DNA of 64,000 nucleotides from an uncultured Phycisphaerales bacterium (GCA_937995595.1 CALKJW010000010.1:47610-111609); one strand, 5' to 3'. Positions 1 to 8,443 are shown, counted from the stretch's first letter. The notes: generated by a model not told the origin, from the letters alone. Numbers and translations: made by a program.

Positions 1-668
1 TGCTCCGCGTGCTGCAGGAGCGGGCGTTCGAACGCGTCGGTTCGAGCATGACCATCGGCGTCGACGTCCGCGTCATCGCGACCAGCAACCGCGACCTGCC
101 GCGGTCGGTCGCGCGGGGCGAGTTCCGACAGGACCTGTTCTTCCGCCTCAACGTGCTGCCGGTGCACCTGCCGCCGCTGCGCGACCGGCTCGAGGACGTG
201 CCCGCGCTGGTGAACCACTTCCTCTCGCAGACGGCCGAGCGCGAGGGCAAGCCCGCGCGGCGGATGAGCGACGAGGCGATGGCCGTGCTCCGGGCGTACA
301 CCTGGCCGGGCAACGTGCGCGAGGTGCAGAACGTGTGCGAGCGGGCCGCGGTCCTCTGCCGCGGCGAGGTCATCGAGCGTTCGCTCATCGAGCCGTGGCT
401 GCTCAACGGCGACGCGGGGGTCGCGCCCGCGCCCGAGCACAGGGCCGTCGCGGGGCACGCGCCCGCCGCGGCCGCGCCCGACCCGGGGTACATCCCCTTC
501 GACGGCCGGCAACTCGAGGAGATCGAGCGCGACGCGATCGTCCGCACGCTGACCAAGTTCAACGGGCACCGCCAGCGGACGGCGCAGTCGCTGGGCATCG
601 GCGTGCGGACGCTGGGCCTGAAACTCAAGAAGTGGAAGCAACAGCAACTGGTCGAGCAGACGCTCTGA
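1..668 (+). CDS. Sigma-54-dependent flagellar activator, C-terminal part (5' cut by window)
   Basis: The reading frame is open from the first base, so only about 221 C-terminal residues are visible. They contain the second half of an AAA+ sigma-54 interaction domain: a sensor I segment (VRVIATSNRDL), the block FRLNVLPVHLPPLRDR and the sensor II motif WPGNVREVQN. After an Ala/Pro-rich linker comes a Fis-type helix-turn-helix (RTAQSLGIGVRTLGLKLKKW) at the extreme C-terminus. Such proteins (NtrC/FleQ/FlbD type) hydrolyse ATP to open sigma-54 holoenzyme promoters. The stop at 666-668 is followed at once by a sigma-54-like site and flgB, which supports a role as flagellar master activator. The N-terminal regulatory domain and the GAFTGA loop lie outside the window, so the subtype cannot be decided. 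Confidence 0.93.
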   Translation, partial: LRVLQERAFERVGSSMTIGVDVRVIATSNRDLPRSVARGEFRQDLFFRLNVLPVHLPPLRDRLEDVPALVNHFLSQTAEREGKPARRMSDEAMAVLRAYTWPGNVREVQNVCERAAVLCRGEVIERSLIEPWLLNGDAGVAPAPEHRAVAGHAPAAAAPDPGYIPFDGRQLEEIERDAIVRTLTKFNGHRQRTAQSLGIGVRTLGLKLKKWKQQQLVEQTL

Positions 669-672
669 CGCG

Positions 673-687
673 CGGCAGGCGGTTTGC
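673..687 (+). promoter_or_regulatory. Candidate sigma-54 promoter of the flgB operon
   Basis: CGGCAGG-N4-TTGC matches the sigma-54 consensus TGGCACG-N4-TTGC with two mismatches and keeps the obligatory GG-N10-GC spacing (GG 674-675, GC 686-687). Transcription would start near 698-700, only a few bases before the flgB ATG at 704. It lies in the 35-bp gap directly behind a sigma-54 activator gene. Promoter activity is inference. Confidence 0.55.
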
Positions 688-703
688 GGGTTCGGGTGCG
701 GCC

Positions 704-1156
704 ATGCTCATTTCCGACCTTCTCCACGACGGCGCGACGCCCGCACTCGAGGCGATGGTGCGGTTCGCCGCGGCGCGCCAGCGGATGATCGCGCACAACA
801 TCGCCAACATCTCGACGCCGAACTTCCGGCAGTCCGACGCCGACCCGGCGCAGTTTCAGGCCCAGCTCCGCCGCGCCATCGAGACCCGCCGGCGCGCCGG
901 CGGGAGCGGTGGGGCGGGTGCCGGACTGCGTCTGGGGACCGACGGCCCCGCGCGGCAGGGGCCCGACGGGACGCTCACGCTCGTCCCGTCGCGATCGCGC
1001 GAGTCGCGCAACATTCTCTTCCACGACCGCAACAACCGCGGGATCGAGCAACTCATGGCCGATCAGGCGGAGAACCTGGCCGTCTTCCGCGTGGCCTCGG
1101 ATTTGCTCCGTTCGCGCCACGAGACGCTCCGCGCCGCCATCGCCGAGCGGGTGTGA
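704..1156 (+). CDS. flgB: Flagellar proximal rod protein FlgB
   Basis: This 150-residue protein is a rod subunit that assembles on the MS ring/export gate in the periplasm. The N-terminal rod signature appears as MIAHNIANISTPNFRQ around residues 28-43. The C-terminal helix (about 110-150) has the usual pattern ending in LRAAIAERV. Length is close to the usual 130-150. The ATG at 704 begins the typical MLISDLLHD N-terminus; no Shine-Dalgarno site precedes it, and the predicted transcript start is only about 5 nt upstream. It begins the rod block flgB-flgC-fliE. Confidence 0.93.
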   Translation: MLISDLLHDGATPALEAMVRFAAARQRMIAHNIANISTPNFRQSDADPAQFQAQLRRAIETRRRAGGSGGAGAGLRLGTDGPARQGPDGTLTLVPSRSRESRNILFHDRNNRGIEQLMADQAENLAVFRVASDLLRSRHETLRAAIAERV

Positions 1157-1176
1157 TCTCCGCGTCAGGGTGAACC

Positions 1177-1590
1177 ATGTACGGATCGCTCGACATCTCC
1201 ACCAGCGGCATGATCGCCCAGCGCGTGCGGCTGGAAGCCTACACCGCCAACATCGCCAACGCGGCGACCTTCACCGACGCGCTGGGCCGGAACATCCCCT
1301 ACGCGCGTCGCGAGGTGTACTTCGCCCCCGGCGACCCCTCGGCCCGGACCAGCGCGGGCCGGCTGATGGGCGTGCACGTCGCGGCGATCGGGCAGGACCG
1401 CTCCTTCCAGGAGCGGTACCAGCCGGAGAACCCGCTGGCCGACGAGCGGGGGTACGTCAAGTACCCCAACATCAACACCGTGTTCGAGCAACTCAACGCC
1501 TACGACGCGATGCGGGCCTACGAGGCGAACCTCGCCGCGGCGGAGGCGTCCAAGGCGATGCTGGCACAGGCGTTGCGACTGATCGCGTAG
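1177..1590 (+). CDS. flgC: Flagellar proximal rod protein FlgC
   Basis: This 137-residue rod protein starts MYGSLDISTSGM, typical of FlgC. The N-terminal asparagine-rich motif reads TANIANAATF around residues 26-35, slightly diverged from the usual NxANxxT. The C-terminal region (NTVFEQLNAYDAMRAYEANL) is strongly FlgC-like and forms the helix that packs in the rod core. It lies 20 bp after flgB and 46 bp before fliE, so the three rod genes are probably cotranscribed. Confidence 0.95.
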   Translation: MYGSLDISTSGMIAQRVRLEAYTANIANAATFTDALGRNIPYARREVYFAPGDPSARTSAGRLMGVHVAAIGQDRSFQERYQPENPLADERGYVKYPNINTVFEQLNAYDAMRAYEANLAAAEASKAMLAQALRLIA

Positions 1591-1636
1591 GCGTTGAACA
1601 CGCCACGCTCCGCAGGCGTTCCCGGAGGACGGCAGC

Positions 1637-1963
1637 ATGACGGACCCACTCGGACTGATCGGCCAGAGCGGCGGGCTCGGCGGCGTGCACAACGCGGGCC
1701 AGCACCGCGCGCCGGCCGGGGGCGTTCGGCCCGACCCCAACGCGCCGTCGTTCAAGGACCTGCTGATGGAGAACATCCGGCAGGTGAACAAGTTGCAGGC
1801 CGAGGCGTCCACGGCGATCGAGGATCTTCAGACCGGCAAGCGCAACGACGTCGAGGGCGTGCTGCTGGCGACGCAGAAGGCCGACACCGCCTTCCGCATG
1901 CTGGTCTCGGTGCGGAACAAACTGAGCCAGGCGTACGAGGAGATCAAGCAGATCCGCGTCTGA
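1637..1963 (+). CDS. fliE: Flagellar hook-basal body protein FliE
   Basis: FliE is the small adaptor joining the MS ring and export gate to the rod. The 108-residue product has a Gly/Pro-rich N-terminus, then the family core FKDLLMENIRQVNKLQAEA around residues 36-54 and the diagnostic C-terminal helix AFRMLVSVRNKLSQAYEEI. An upstream GGAGG (1624-1628) supports the ATG at 1637. It ends the rod gene block; a 231-bp structured gap separates it from fliF. Confidence 0.93.
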   Translation: MTDPLGLIGQSGGLGGVHNAGQHRAPAGGVRPDPNAPSFKDLLMENIRQVNKLQAEASTAIEDLQTGKRNDVEGVLLATQKADTAFRMLVSVRNKLSQAYEEIKQIRV

Positions 1964-2194
1964 CCTTGGGTCGGGCCGCCACACCGCGGAGGCGCCCGCC
2001 CACCCGCCCGCGCAGTTCGTGCGCACCGGAACTGCGTGTGGAGCGCAACGCCCGCGCGAACCGAAAGCATGGGGCCTTGGTGTCGAGCCGGTCGCACAAC
2101 CGGGCCGATGTGTCGCCGACGTTGAGGCCCGCGGCGTGGAACGCCGCGAGTGTTCGCACGCGTGCGGGCGGGGAACGGCCGGAGGCCAGCAGCG
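1964..2194 (+). promoter_or_regulatory. Structured fliE-fliF intergenic leader with three dyads
   Basis: This 231-bp gap carries no convincing gene but three strong inverted repeats. They are GCAGTTC/GAACTGC around an inner GTGCGCAC palindrome (2012-2035), the perfect 8-bp stem CGCGGCGT-GGA-ACGCCGCG (2130-2148) and the perfect 12-bp palindrome CGCACGCGTGCG (2155-2166). A GGAGG for fliF is at 2181-2185. A GCCGATGT at 2104 resembles a sigma-28 -10 element but lacks a well-placed -35. Likely an RNA processing or stability element, or an operator; function is inference. Confidence 0.4.
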
Positions 2195-3952
2195 ATGGAC
2201 CAGTTGCGTCGGGTCCTTGGGTTGATCGGGAGCCAGTTCGGCAAGTTGACGCCGACGCAGAAACTGCTCATCGGCTCGCTGTGCGTCATCGTGCTGATGT
2301 CGCTGTTCCTGGTCTCGCAGTACGCCGGCCGGCCGCGGATGGTGGAGTTGATCCCCACCGGCACGCCCGACGAGCAGGCCAAGGCCGCGGATTACCTCGA
2401 GAGCGCGGGCATCGCGTACGAGTTCAGCGCGTCCAAGAAGGTCCTGGTCGCGGCGGAGCGGAAGTACCCCACGCTGGCGCGGCTGGCCAAGGCGCAGGCC
2501 CTGCCCGGCGCGGCGATCATCGACCGCAACAGCGTGATCGAGCGCAAGAGTTGGCTCGACCCCAAGAGCGTGCAGGACCAGATCTACCTGACCGCGGTCT
2601 GCAACGAACTGGGGCAGGTGATCCGCAACTTCCCCGGCATCGAGCGTGCCGACGTGTTCATCGCCGCGCCCGAGAGTTCCGGTCTGGGCTCGCCGGCCAA
2701 GAAGCCGGTGGCGACGGTGACGGTGTTCCCCGTGGCGGGGAGCAAACTCGACCAGAACACGGTCGACGCGCTGGCCGATCTGGTGGCCGGGACGACCACG
2801 GGCCTGGACCCGCGGAGCGTGAACATCATCGACGGCGTGAACCGGCGGAGTTACCGCGCCGGCGCCGCCAACGAGTTCTCGGCCGGCGGGTACATGGAGC
2901 AGGTCGCGGTCGTCGAGGAGCGCGTGCGCGACAAGATCGTCGAGCACCTGGGCCGGTTCATCTCCGGCGTGGTGGTGTCGGTGAACGCGATCGTGGACGG
3001 CTCGCGCACCGAGACACGCACCGAGAAGGCCCTTCCCAAGGGGCAGGGCACGGTGAGTGTGCCCGTCGAGGAGGAGACCACCGCCTCGACCACCACGACC
3101 GCGTCGCGCGCCGCCGCGCCGGGCCTGAGCAGCAACGCGCCGATGGACATCGAGTACGCCGGCGGCGGTTCAGGCGGCAATACCAGCGACGAGACCAGCC
3201 GCATCCGCAGCGAGGCCAAGATCGGCACCGAGGTGACGCACCGTCAGATGCCGCGCGGCAGGCCGACCAAGATCAACGTGAGCGTGAGCGTGCCGCGCGA
3301 CTACGTCGCCGAAGTGCTTCGCCAGCGCAAGGCCGCGGGGGCGGGGGGGGCGGGGGGAGGCGCGGCAGGCGGCGGCGCCCCGGAGATCACCGAGACCGAG
3401 ATCGAGACCGAGTGGTCCTCGCGTCTGGCGCGCGATCTTGAGAAGATGATCGGCCCGCTGGTGCAGACGGCGGACATCTCCGGCACGGCGATGGAAGCGG
3501 GGGAGGTGGTCGTCTCGCTGATCCCGATCGCGCTCGCGTCGGTCGGGCCCAACGGGCTCCGCGGCGGAGCGGGACCGGGCGCGGCCGGCTCGGGGGGCGG
3601 TGGCGTGTTCGACGGCGTGTCGTCCCTGGCTCAGAGCGGCGTGCTCAAGCAGGTGCTCCTGGGCGGGCTGGCGGTGCTGTCGATCGGCATGATGTTCGTG
3701 CTGGTGCGCAAGGCCGGCAAGGCCCAGCCGATGCCCACCGCCGAGGAACTGGTGGGCATCCCGCCCGCGCTCCAGCCCGACAGCGACCTGGTCGGCGAGG
3801 CCGACGAGGGCGAGACGCCCATGATGGGCATCGAGATCAACAGCGACGAACTCAAGCGTCAGAAGATGCTCGAGGAAGTCGCCGAACTGGTCAAGAGCAA
3901 CCCGCAGGTGGCGGTGGGCGTGTTCAACCGCTGGCTGACGCCGGAGAACTGA
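2195..3952 (+). CDS. fliF: Flagellar MS-ring protein FliF
   Basis: FliF builds the MS ring, the membrane base of the flagellum. The product is 585 residues, a usual length. Membrane segments lie at about 24-44 (LLIGSLCVIVLMSLFLVSQ) and 485-507. Between them are the ring-building periplasmic domains, including PGIERADVFIAAPE and the conserved VTVFPVAGSKLD region. The short cytoplasmic tail (ELVKSNPQVAVGVFNRWLTPEN) matches the FliG-binding end. ATG 2195 was chosen because GGAGG sits 9 bp upstream and MDQLRRVLGL is family-like; an in-frame start at 2150 has no support. The Gly/Ala stretch near residues 380-395 is encoded by an interrupted G tract with a run of eight G (3343-3350). fliG follows after 3 bp. 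Confidence 0.96.
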   Translation: MDQLRRVLGLIGSQFGKLTPTQKLLIGSLCVIVLMSLFLVSQYAGRPRMVELIPTGTPDEQAKAADYLESAGIAYEFSASKKVLVAAERKYPTLARLAKAQALPGAAIIDRNSVIERKSWLDPKSVQDQIYLTAVCNELGQVIRNFPGIERADVFIAAPESSGLGSPAKKPVATVTVFPVAGSKLDQNTVDALADLVAGTTTGLDPRSVNIIDGVNRRSYRAGAANEFSAGGYMEQVAVVEERVRDKIVEHLGRFISGVVVSVNAIVDGSRTETRTEKALPKGQGTVSVPVEEETTASTTTTASRAAAPGLSSNAPMDIEYAGGGSGGNTSDETSRIRSEAKIGTEVTHRQMPRGRPTKINVSVSVPRDYVAEVLRQRKAAGAGGAGGGAAGGGAPEITETEIETEWSSRLARDLEKMIGPLVQTADISGTAMEAGEVVVSLIPIALASVGPNGLRGGAGPGAAGSGGGGVFDGVSSLAQSGVLKQVLLGGLAVLSIGMMFVLVRKAGKAQPMPTAEELVGIPPALQPDSDLVGEADEGETPMMGIEINSDELKRQKMLEEVAELVKSNPQVAVGVFNRWLTPEN

Positions 3953-3955
3953 GCG

Positions 3956-4996
3956 ATGCCGCGCAAGCCCGGAGAGAAACTCCCGACCGATCCCGCCGAG
4001 TTGACCGGCATCACCAAGGCGGCGGTGCTGCTCATGTCGCTGGACGCGTCGGTGGCGAGCAACCTGCTGCGCCAACTCTCGCCCGAGACGATCGAGGAAG
4101 TGACGCGCGAGCTGGCGAGCCTGGGGCGCGTGCCGCCGGAACTGAGCACCGCGGTCGTCGAAGAGTTCTACAACCTCACGATCGCCAACCAGTTCGTGAA
4201 CGAGGGCGGGCTTGAATACGCCAAGACGCTGCTCAAGGAGTGTCTCGACAAGGGCACGGCCGACCGTGTGCTCCAGCACATCCAGACGCAGGTGCAGAAG
4301 ACGCCGTTCTCGTTCCTGCAGAAGGCCGAGAGCGAGAACCTGCTGACGTTCATCCAGGACGAGCACCCGCAGACGATCGCGCTGATCGTCTGCCACCTCC
4401 CGCACCACAAGGCGGCGGAGATCCTCTCGGGCCTGCCCATGCAGAAGCAGATCGAGGTGATCAAGCGCATCGCGAACATGGAGCAGACCAACCCGGAGGT
4501 CATCAAGGAGGTCGAGCGCGGGCTGGAGAGCCGCCTTGCCAACATGCTCACCCAGAGCATGGAGAAGGCCGGCGGCATCAACACCGTCGCCGAGATCCTG
4601 AACCTGGCCGACCGCGCCACCGAGAAGGCGATCATGGAAGGGCTCGAAGCCGAGGACCCCGAACTGGTCGAGGAGATCCGGCGGCTCATGTTCGTCTTCG
4701 AGGACATCCTCAAGGTCGACGACAAGGGCATCCAGCAGATCCTCAAGGAGATCGACAACGAGGAACTGGCCCTGGCCCTCAAGACCGCCTCGCCCGACCT
4801 GCAGAACAAGATCTTCAAGAACATGTCCGAGCGTGCGGCCACGCTCATCAAGGAGGACATGCAGTACATGGGCCCGGTGCGCGTCAGCGACGTCGAGCAG
4901 TGCCAGCAGCGCATCGTCGACATCGTGCGCAGGCTCGAGGACGCGGGCGAGATCATCATCGCCGGCCGCGGCGGGGAGAGCGACCTGATCGTGTGA
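3956..4996 (+). CDS. fliG: Flagellar motor switch protein FliG
   Basis: FliG sits on the MS ring and receives torque from the stator. The 346-residue product has the N-terminal FliF-binding domain (ITKAAVLLMSLDASVASNLL), the middle-domain EHPQ motif at about residues 136-139 (DEHPQTIALIVCHLP) and the C-terminal torque domain with charged helices (LVEEIRRLMFVFEDILKVDD). The C-terminus is GRGGESDLIV. It starts 3 bp after fliF, so the two are probably translationally coupled. FliM, its usual partner, is not in this window; FliN is. Confidence 0.97.
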   Translation: MPRKPGEKLPTDPAELTGITKAAVLLMSLDASVASNLLRQLSPETIEEVTRELASLGRVPPELSTAVVEEFYNLTIANQFVNEGGLEYAKTLLKECLDKGTADRVLQHIQTQVQKTPFSFLQKAESENLLTFIQDEHPQTIALIVCHLPHHKAAEILSGLPMQKQIEVIKRIANMEQTNPEVIKEVERGLESRLANMLTQSMEKAGGINTVAEILNLADRATEKAIMEGLEAEDPELVEEIRRLMFVFEDILKVDDKGIQQILKEIDNEELALALKTASPDLQNKIFKNMSERAATLIKEDMQYMGPVRVSDVEQCQQRIVDIVRRLEDAGEIIIAGRGGESDLIV

Positions 4997-5078
4997 CGAC
5001 GCCGGAACTCGGAAGTGCGGGGTCGGAACGGCGCGACCCGACAATGTTCTGAATCCACTTCGTCAGACCGATCACGTT

Positions 5079-5111
5079 CCCGTCTTCCCCCTCTTCCCAC
5101 CCACTTTCCCA
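5079..5111 (+). promoter_or_regulatory. Pyrimidine-rich leader before fliH, no Shine-Dalgarno
   Basis: The last 33 bases before the fliH ATG (5112) are almost all C and T and contain no purine-rich ribosome binding site. This is unusual beside fliF and fliN, which have clear GGAGG sites. It may be an S1-type or coupling-independent initiation region, or a C-rich rho loading site. Function is inference. Confidence 0.3.
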
Positions 5112-5870
5112 ATGGCTCTCATCAAGAACGCCAACGCCGAACTCATCGCCCGCGAGGCCGTGGTGCTCGACCTTGGCGACCTCTCGCGCCAGGGCAGGGC
5201 GATCGTCGACGCCGCGAAGGCGCGGGCCGAGCAGGTGCTGGCCGAAGCCCGTGCCGAGCGCGACCGCCTGGTCGCGGGCGCGGCGGAGAAGGGCCGCGCC
5301 GAGGGGCTGGCCAAGGGCCTGGAGGAAGGCCGCGCCAAGGGGCGCGAAGAGGGCCGCGCCGCCGCGCAGGCCGAGCACCGCGCCGAACTCGACCGCCTCG
5401 CCGCGTCGTGGCAGGGCGCGCTGGAGGAGTTCGCCGCGCAGCGCCAGACGCTCCTCAACCACGCGCACACGGACATCCTCCGGCTCGCCGCGCTCATCGC
5501 CGAGCGCGTCGTCAAGCGCACCATCACGCTCGACCCGTCCGTCGTGACCGACCAGGTCCGTGCGGTGCTCGCGGCGGTGACAAGGCCGACCGAACTGCTG
5601 CTCCGCGTGCACCCGGACGATCTGGAGATCGCGCGGGCCGCGATGCCCGACCTGCTCCGCGCGTTCGAGATGGTGAAAGGCGCCGAGATCGTCGGCGACG
5701 CGTCGCTGCCGCGCGGCTCGTGCGTCGCCGCGGCGCGGTCGGGCGCGGGCGGCATCGGCGGCGGCGAGATCGACGCGTCGATCCACACCCAACTGGACCG
5801 GATCGTCGAGGCGCTGATCCCCGGCGGGCGCGGCGCGCAGGCCGACGACGCGACGGAGCCGCCGTCATGA
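5112..5870 (+). CDS. fliH: Flagellar export ATPase regulator FliH
   Basis: FliH (252 residues) binds and restrains the export ATPase FliI and links it to the C-ring through FliN. The middle (about 30-115) is a long Ala/Glu/Arg-rich helix with repeated GRAxGLAKGLEEG-type spacing, typical of FliH/HrpE stator stalks. The C-terminal domain (about 120-235) has the globular FliH pattern (LIAERVVKRTITLDPSVV, then LLLRVHPDDLEIA). ATG 5112 follows a pyrimidine-rich leader without a ribosome site. The stop overlaps the fliI start by 4 bp (ATGA at 5867-5870). Confidence 0.92.
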   Translation: MALIKNANAELIAREAVVLDLGDLSRQGRAIVDAAKARAEQVLAEARAERDRLVAGAAEKGRAEGLAKGLEEGRAKGREEGRAAAQAEHRAELDRLAASWQGALEEFAAQRQTLLNHAHTDILRLAALIAERVVKRTITLDPSVVTDQVRAVLAAVTRPTELLLRVHPDDLEIARAAMPDLLRAFEMVKGAEIVGDASLPRGSCVAAARSGAGGIGGGEIDASIHTQLDRIVEALIPGGRGAQADDATEPPS

Positions 5871-7240
5871 CCACGCTCCTGCCGGCGATCGAGGTGGTCT
5901 CGCGCGTCGAGCCGATGCGGTTCACGGGGCGCGTCGAGGCCCTGCGCGGTCTGACGGTGCTGGCGCGCGACCTGCCCGTGCCCGTCGGTTCGCTGGTGCG
6001 CATCGGCGGTTCGTCGGCCCGCGGCGGCGGCGCGGCGGAAACACTCGGCGAGGTCGTGGGCTTCGACGGCCCCAGCACGCTGGTGATGACGCTCGGGTCG
6101 TGCGCCGGAATCCGGCCCGGCGACCGCGTCGTCGCGCTGCACGCCCAGCAGACCATCGGCGCGGGCTCGCAACTGCTCGGACGGGTGATCGACGGGCTGG
6201 GCCGGCCGATCGACGGGCGCGGCCCCGTGCACGGCCTGTCGCCGCGCGCGCTCGACCCCGAGCCGCTGCCGCCCATGCAGCGCGAGGCGGTGCGTCAGCC
6301 GATGCCGACGGGGGTCCGCGCGATCGACCTGTTCGCGACGCTGGGGCGCGGGCAGCGCATGGGCGTGTTCGCCGGGCCGGGCGTGGGCAAGTCGACGCTG
6401 CTGGGCTGCATCGCGCGGAACTGCGCCTCGGACGTGTCGGTGGTCGCGCTGATCGGCGAGCGCGGGCGCGAGGTGCGCGACTTCATCGAGCACAACCTCG
6501 GGCCCGAGGGCCTGCGCCGCAGCGTGGTGGTGTGCGCGACCAGCGACGAGTCGCCGCTGCTGCGGGCGCGGGCCGCGCTGGCGGCGTCGGCGGTGGCCGA
6601 GCACTTCCGCGACCAAGGCGCGAGCGTGATGCTGATCATGGACTCGCTCACGCGCTTCGCCCACGCCCGCCGGCAGATCGGCCTGTCGGTCGGCGAGCCC
6701 CCGGCCACGCGCGGGTACACGCCCAGCGTGTTCGCCGCGCTGGCGCGCCTGCTGGAGCGGGCCGGCTCGGTCGTCCCCGCGCGCGGCGGCGGGTCGATCA
6801 CCGCGCTGTACTCGATCCTCGTCGAGGGCGACGACATGACCGAGCCGGTCGCCGACGCGGCCCGCGGCATCCTCGACGGGCACGTGATGCTCAGCCGCGC
6901 GCTGGCCCAGCGGGCCCACTACCCGGCGATCGACGTGCTCGACTCGGTCTCGCGCGTCGCCGACGACGTGTGCGAGCCGGCGCACAGCGCCGCGCGGCGA
7001 CAACTCGTGCGCCTGCTCGCCGAGCACGCCAAGGTCGAGGACCTGCTGCAGATCGGGGCCTACGCCAAGGGCTCGAACCCCGCGGCGGACGTGGCCATCC
7101 GCTACCACGAGCAGATCCGGTCGCTGCTCGTGCAGGAGCCGCGCGAGGTCGAGCCGTTCGAGTCGGCGCGGTCGCGCATGATGAAACTGGCCGTCGAGGC
7201 GGGCGCCGCCCTGCAGGCGGCGCAGGGCAGGCGAGGGTAG
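5867..7240 (+). CDS. fliI: Flagellum-specific export ATPase FliI
   Basis: FliI is the F1-beta-like ATPase that feeds substrates to the type III export gate. The 457-residue product has the P-loop AGPGVGKST near residue 170, Walker B within VMLIMDSLTRFAHARRQ around 254, and the FliI/YscN hallmark GEPPATRGYTPSVFAAL. Length is standard. The start overlaps the fliH stop by 4 bp, indicating translational coupling of the ATPase with its regulator. fliJ follows after 7 bp. Confidence 0.97.
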   Translation: MTTLLPAIEVVSRVEPMRFTGRVEALRGLTVLARDLPVPVGSLVRIGGSSARGGGAAETLGEVVGFDGPSTLVMTLGSCAGIRPGDRVVALHAQQTIGAGSQLLGRVIDGLGRPIDGRGPVHGLSPRALDPEPLPPMQREAVRQPMPTGVRAIDLFATLGRGQRMGVFAGPGVGKSTLLGCIARNCASDVSVVALIGERGREVRDFIEHNLGPEGLRRSVVVCATSDESPLLRARAALAASAVAEHFRDQGASVMLIMDSLTRFAHARRQIGLSVGEPPATRGYTPSVFAALARLLERAGSVVPARGGGSITALYSILVEGDDMTEPVADAARGILDGHVMLSRALAQRAHYPAIDVLDSVSRVADDVCEPAHSAARRQLVRLLAEHAKVEDLLQIGAYAKGSNPAADVAIRYHEQIRSLLVQEPREVEPFESARSRMMKLAVEAGAALQAAQGRRG

Positions 7241-7247
7241 GTGAGCG

Positions 7248-7718
7248 ATGCCGCGCCGATTCGTCTTCAGTCTCGAGCCGGTGCTGGAGCAGCGCCGACG
7301 CGCCGAGGAGGTCCGGCTGCGCGAGGTCGCAGCCGTGGAGCGCGAGCGCGTCGATCTGGAGGACCGGCTGCGCGCCCTGCAGCGCGAACTGGGCGCGGCG
7401 CGGGACGACCTGCGCGACCGGCTCGCCGCGCCGGGCGGCGGGATCGGCGAGGTGCGCCTGCAGGCCAACGCGTCGCTCCGGCTGACGCTGGAGATGCAGC
7501 GGTGCGCGCTGGCGCTCTCGGGCGTGCTGCGACGGCTGGACCGCGCGCGGGCCGACCTGCTCGCGGCGACGACGGCGCGCAAGGGCGTGGAGCGCCTGCG
7601 CGAGCGGCGCTTCGCACAGTGGCGCGCCGAGGAGAACCGGCGCGAGGTCCGAGAACTGGATGAACTGACGACCATGGGCGCGGCGCGCGACGCCGCGGCA
7701 CGGAGGGCCGCATCATGA
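7248..7718 (+). CDS. fliJ: Flagellar export protein FliJ
   Basis: This 156-residue, highly charged Arg/Glu-rich protein is predicted to be almost entirely coiled coil, as FliJ is. FliJ inserts into the FliI hexamer like the gamma subunit of F1 and delivers chaperones to FlhA. The opening RRFVFSLEPVLEQRRRAEE is the usual FliJ N-terminus. Identification rests on that motif and on position directly after fliI. The stop overlaps the next gene by 4 bp (7715-7718). Confidence 0.87.
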   Translation: MPRRFVFSLEPVLEQRRRAEEVRLREVAAVERERVDLEDRLRALQRELGAARDDLRDRLAAPGGGIGEVRLQANASLRLTLEMQRCALALSGVLRRLDRARADLLAATTARKGVERLRERRFAQWRAEENRREVRELDELTTMGAARDAAARRAAS

Positions 7719-8443
7719 AGAGTCTCTGGTTGATCATCAGCGCCCTGGCGCTGGCCAACGTGCTGGCGGTCGGCGGCGTCGTGGGCTGGCTCGCGGCGAC
7801 CGACCGGCTCAGCAAAGACCGCGTGCACAGGATCCGGGAGATGCTCGCCAAGCCGATCGCGGTCGAGGAACAGGAGCGGCTCGCGGCGGAGGCCGCGGCG
7901 AAGCAGCAGGCCGAGGACCGGGCGCGCGAGATCCGCCTCGCGGCCGCGCCCGTGCCCGCGGCGGCGCAGATCGCCGCCGAGCGCGACGAGGCCGAACTGG
8001 CGCACCAGCGCATGCTGCGCCGCCAGCGCGAGATCGACGACCTCGGGGCGCAACTGGTGCGCCGGCAGGACGACCTCGACCAGCGTGAGCGCGCGCTCCA
8101 GCAGCGGATCGCGGCCTTCGAGGCCGAGAAACAGCGGTACCTTGAGATCGAGGGCGCGGAGCAGTTCCGCGCAGCGCTCGAGACCCTCGAGGGCCTCAAG
8201 GCCAAGGAGGCCAAGGCGCTGCTGGGCACCATGCTCGACCAGGGGCAGGGCGAGCAGGTGGTCGCGTACCTGTCGCGCATGGACGACCGCAAACGCTCGG
8301 CGATCGTGAGCGAGTTTGCGCGGGAACAACCCTCGCTGGCAGCGGACTTGCTGGAGCGGCTGCGGACGCGCGGCGTGGCCACCGCCTCCGCCGCGCCGCG
8401 AAGCGCCGTCCCGAATGACCCTGCCGAGTCTGCCATTCCCTGA
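7715..8443 (+). CDS. MotE-like membrane-anchored coiled-coil protein with MgtE-N-type domain
   Basis: This 242-residue protein has one N-terminal membrane segment (LIISALALANVLAVGGVVGWL, about 5-25). A long charged coiled coil follows (about 45-150), then a short MgtE-N-like helical repeat (AKEAKALLGTMLDQGQGEQVVAYLSRMD, about 155-182). This is the layout of the FliJ-FliK intergenic proteins called MotE in alphaproteobacteria or YlxF in firmicutes, which stabilise stator or export components. It overlaps fliJ by 4 bp and fliK by 29 bp. The exact role here is inferred from layout and position. Confidence 0.75.
   Translation: MKSLWLIISALALANVLAVGGVVGWLAATDRLSKDRVHRIREMLAKPIAVEEQERLAAEAAAKQQAEDRAREIRLAAAPVPAAAQIAAERDEAELAHQRMLRRQREIDDLGAQLVRRQDDLDQRERALQQRIAAFEAEKQRYLEIEGAEQFRAALETLEGLKAKEAKALLGTMLDQGQGEQVVAYLSRMDDRKRSAIVSEFAREQPSLAADLLERLRTRGVATASAAPRSAVPNDPAESAIP

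Noticed and set aside
2083..2111. TCGAG...GCCGATGT as a sigma-28 promoter for fliF
   Set aside because: The spacer is 16 rather than 15 and the -35 has an extra mismatch compared with the two stronger sites.
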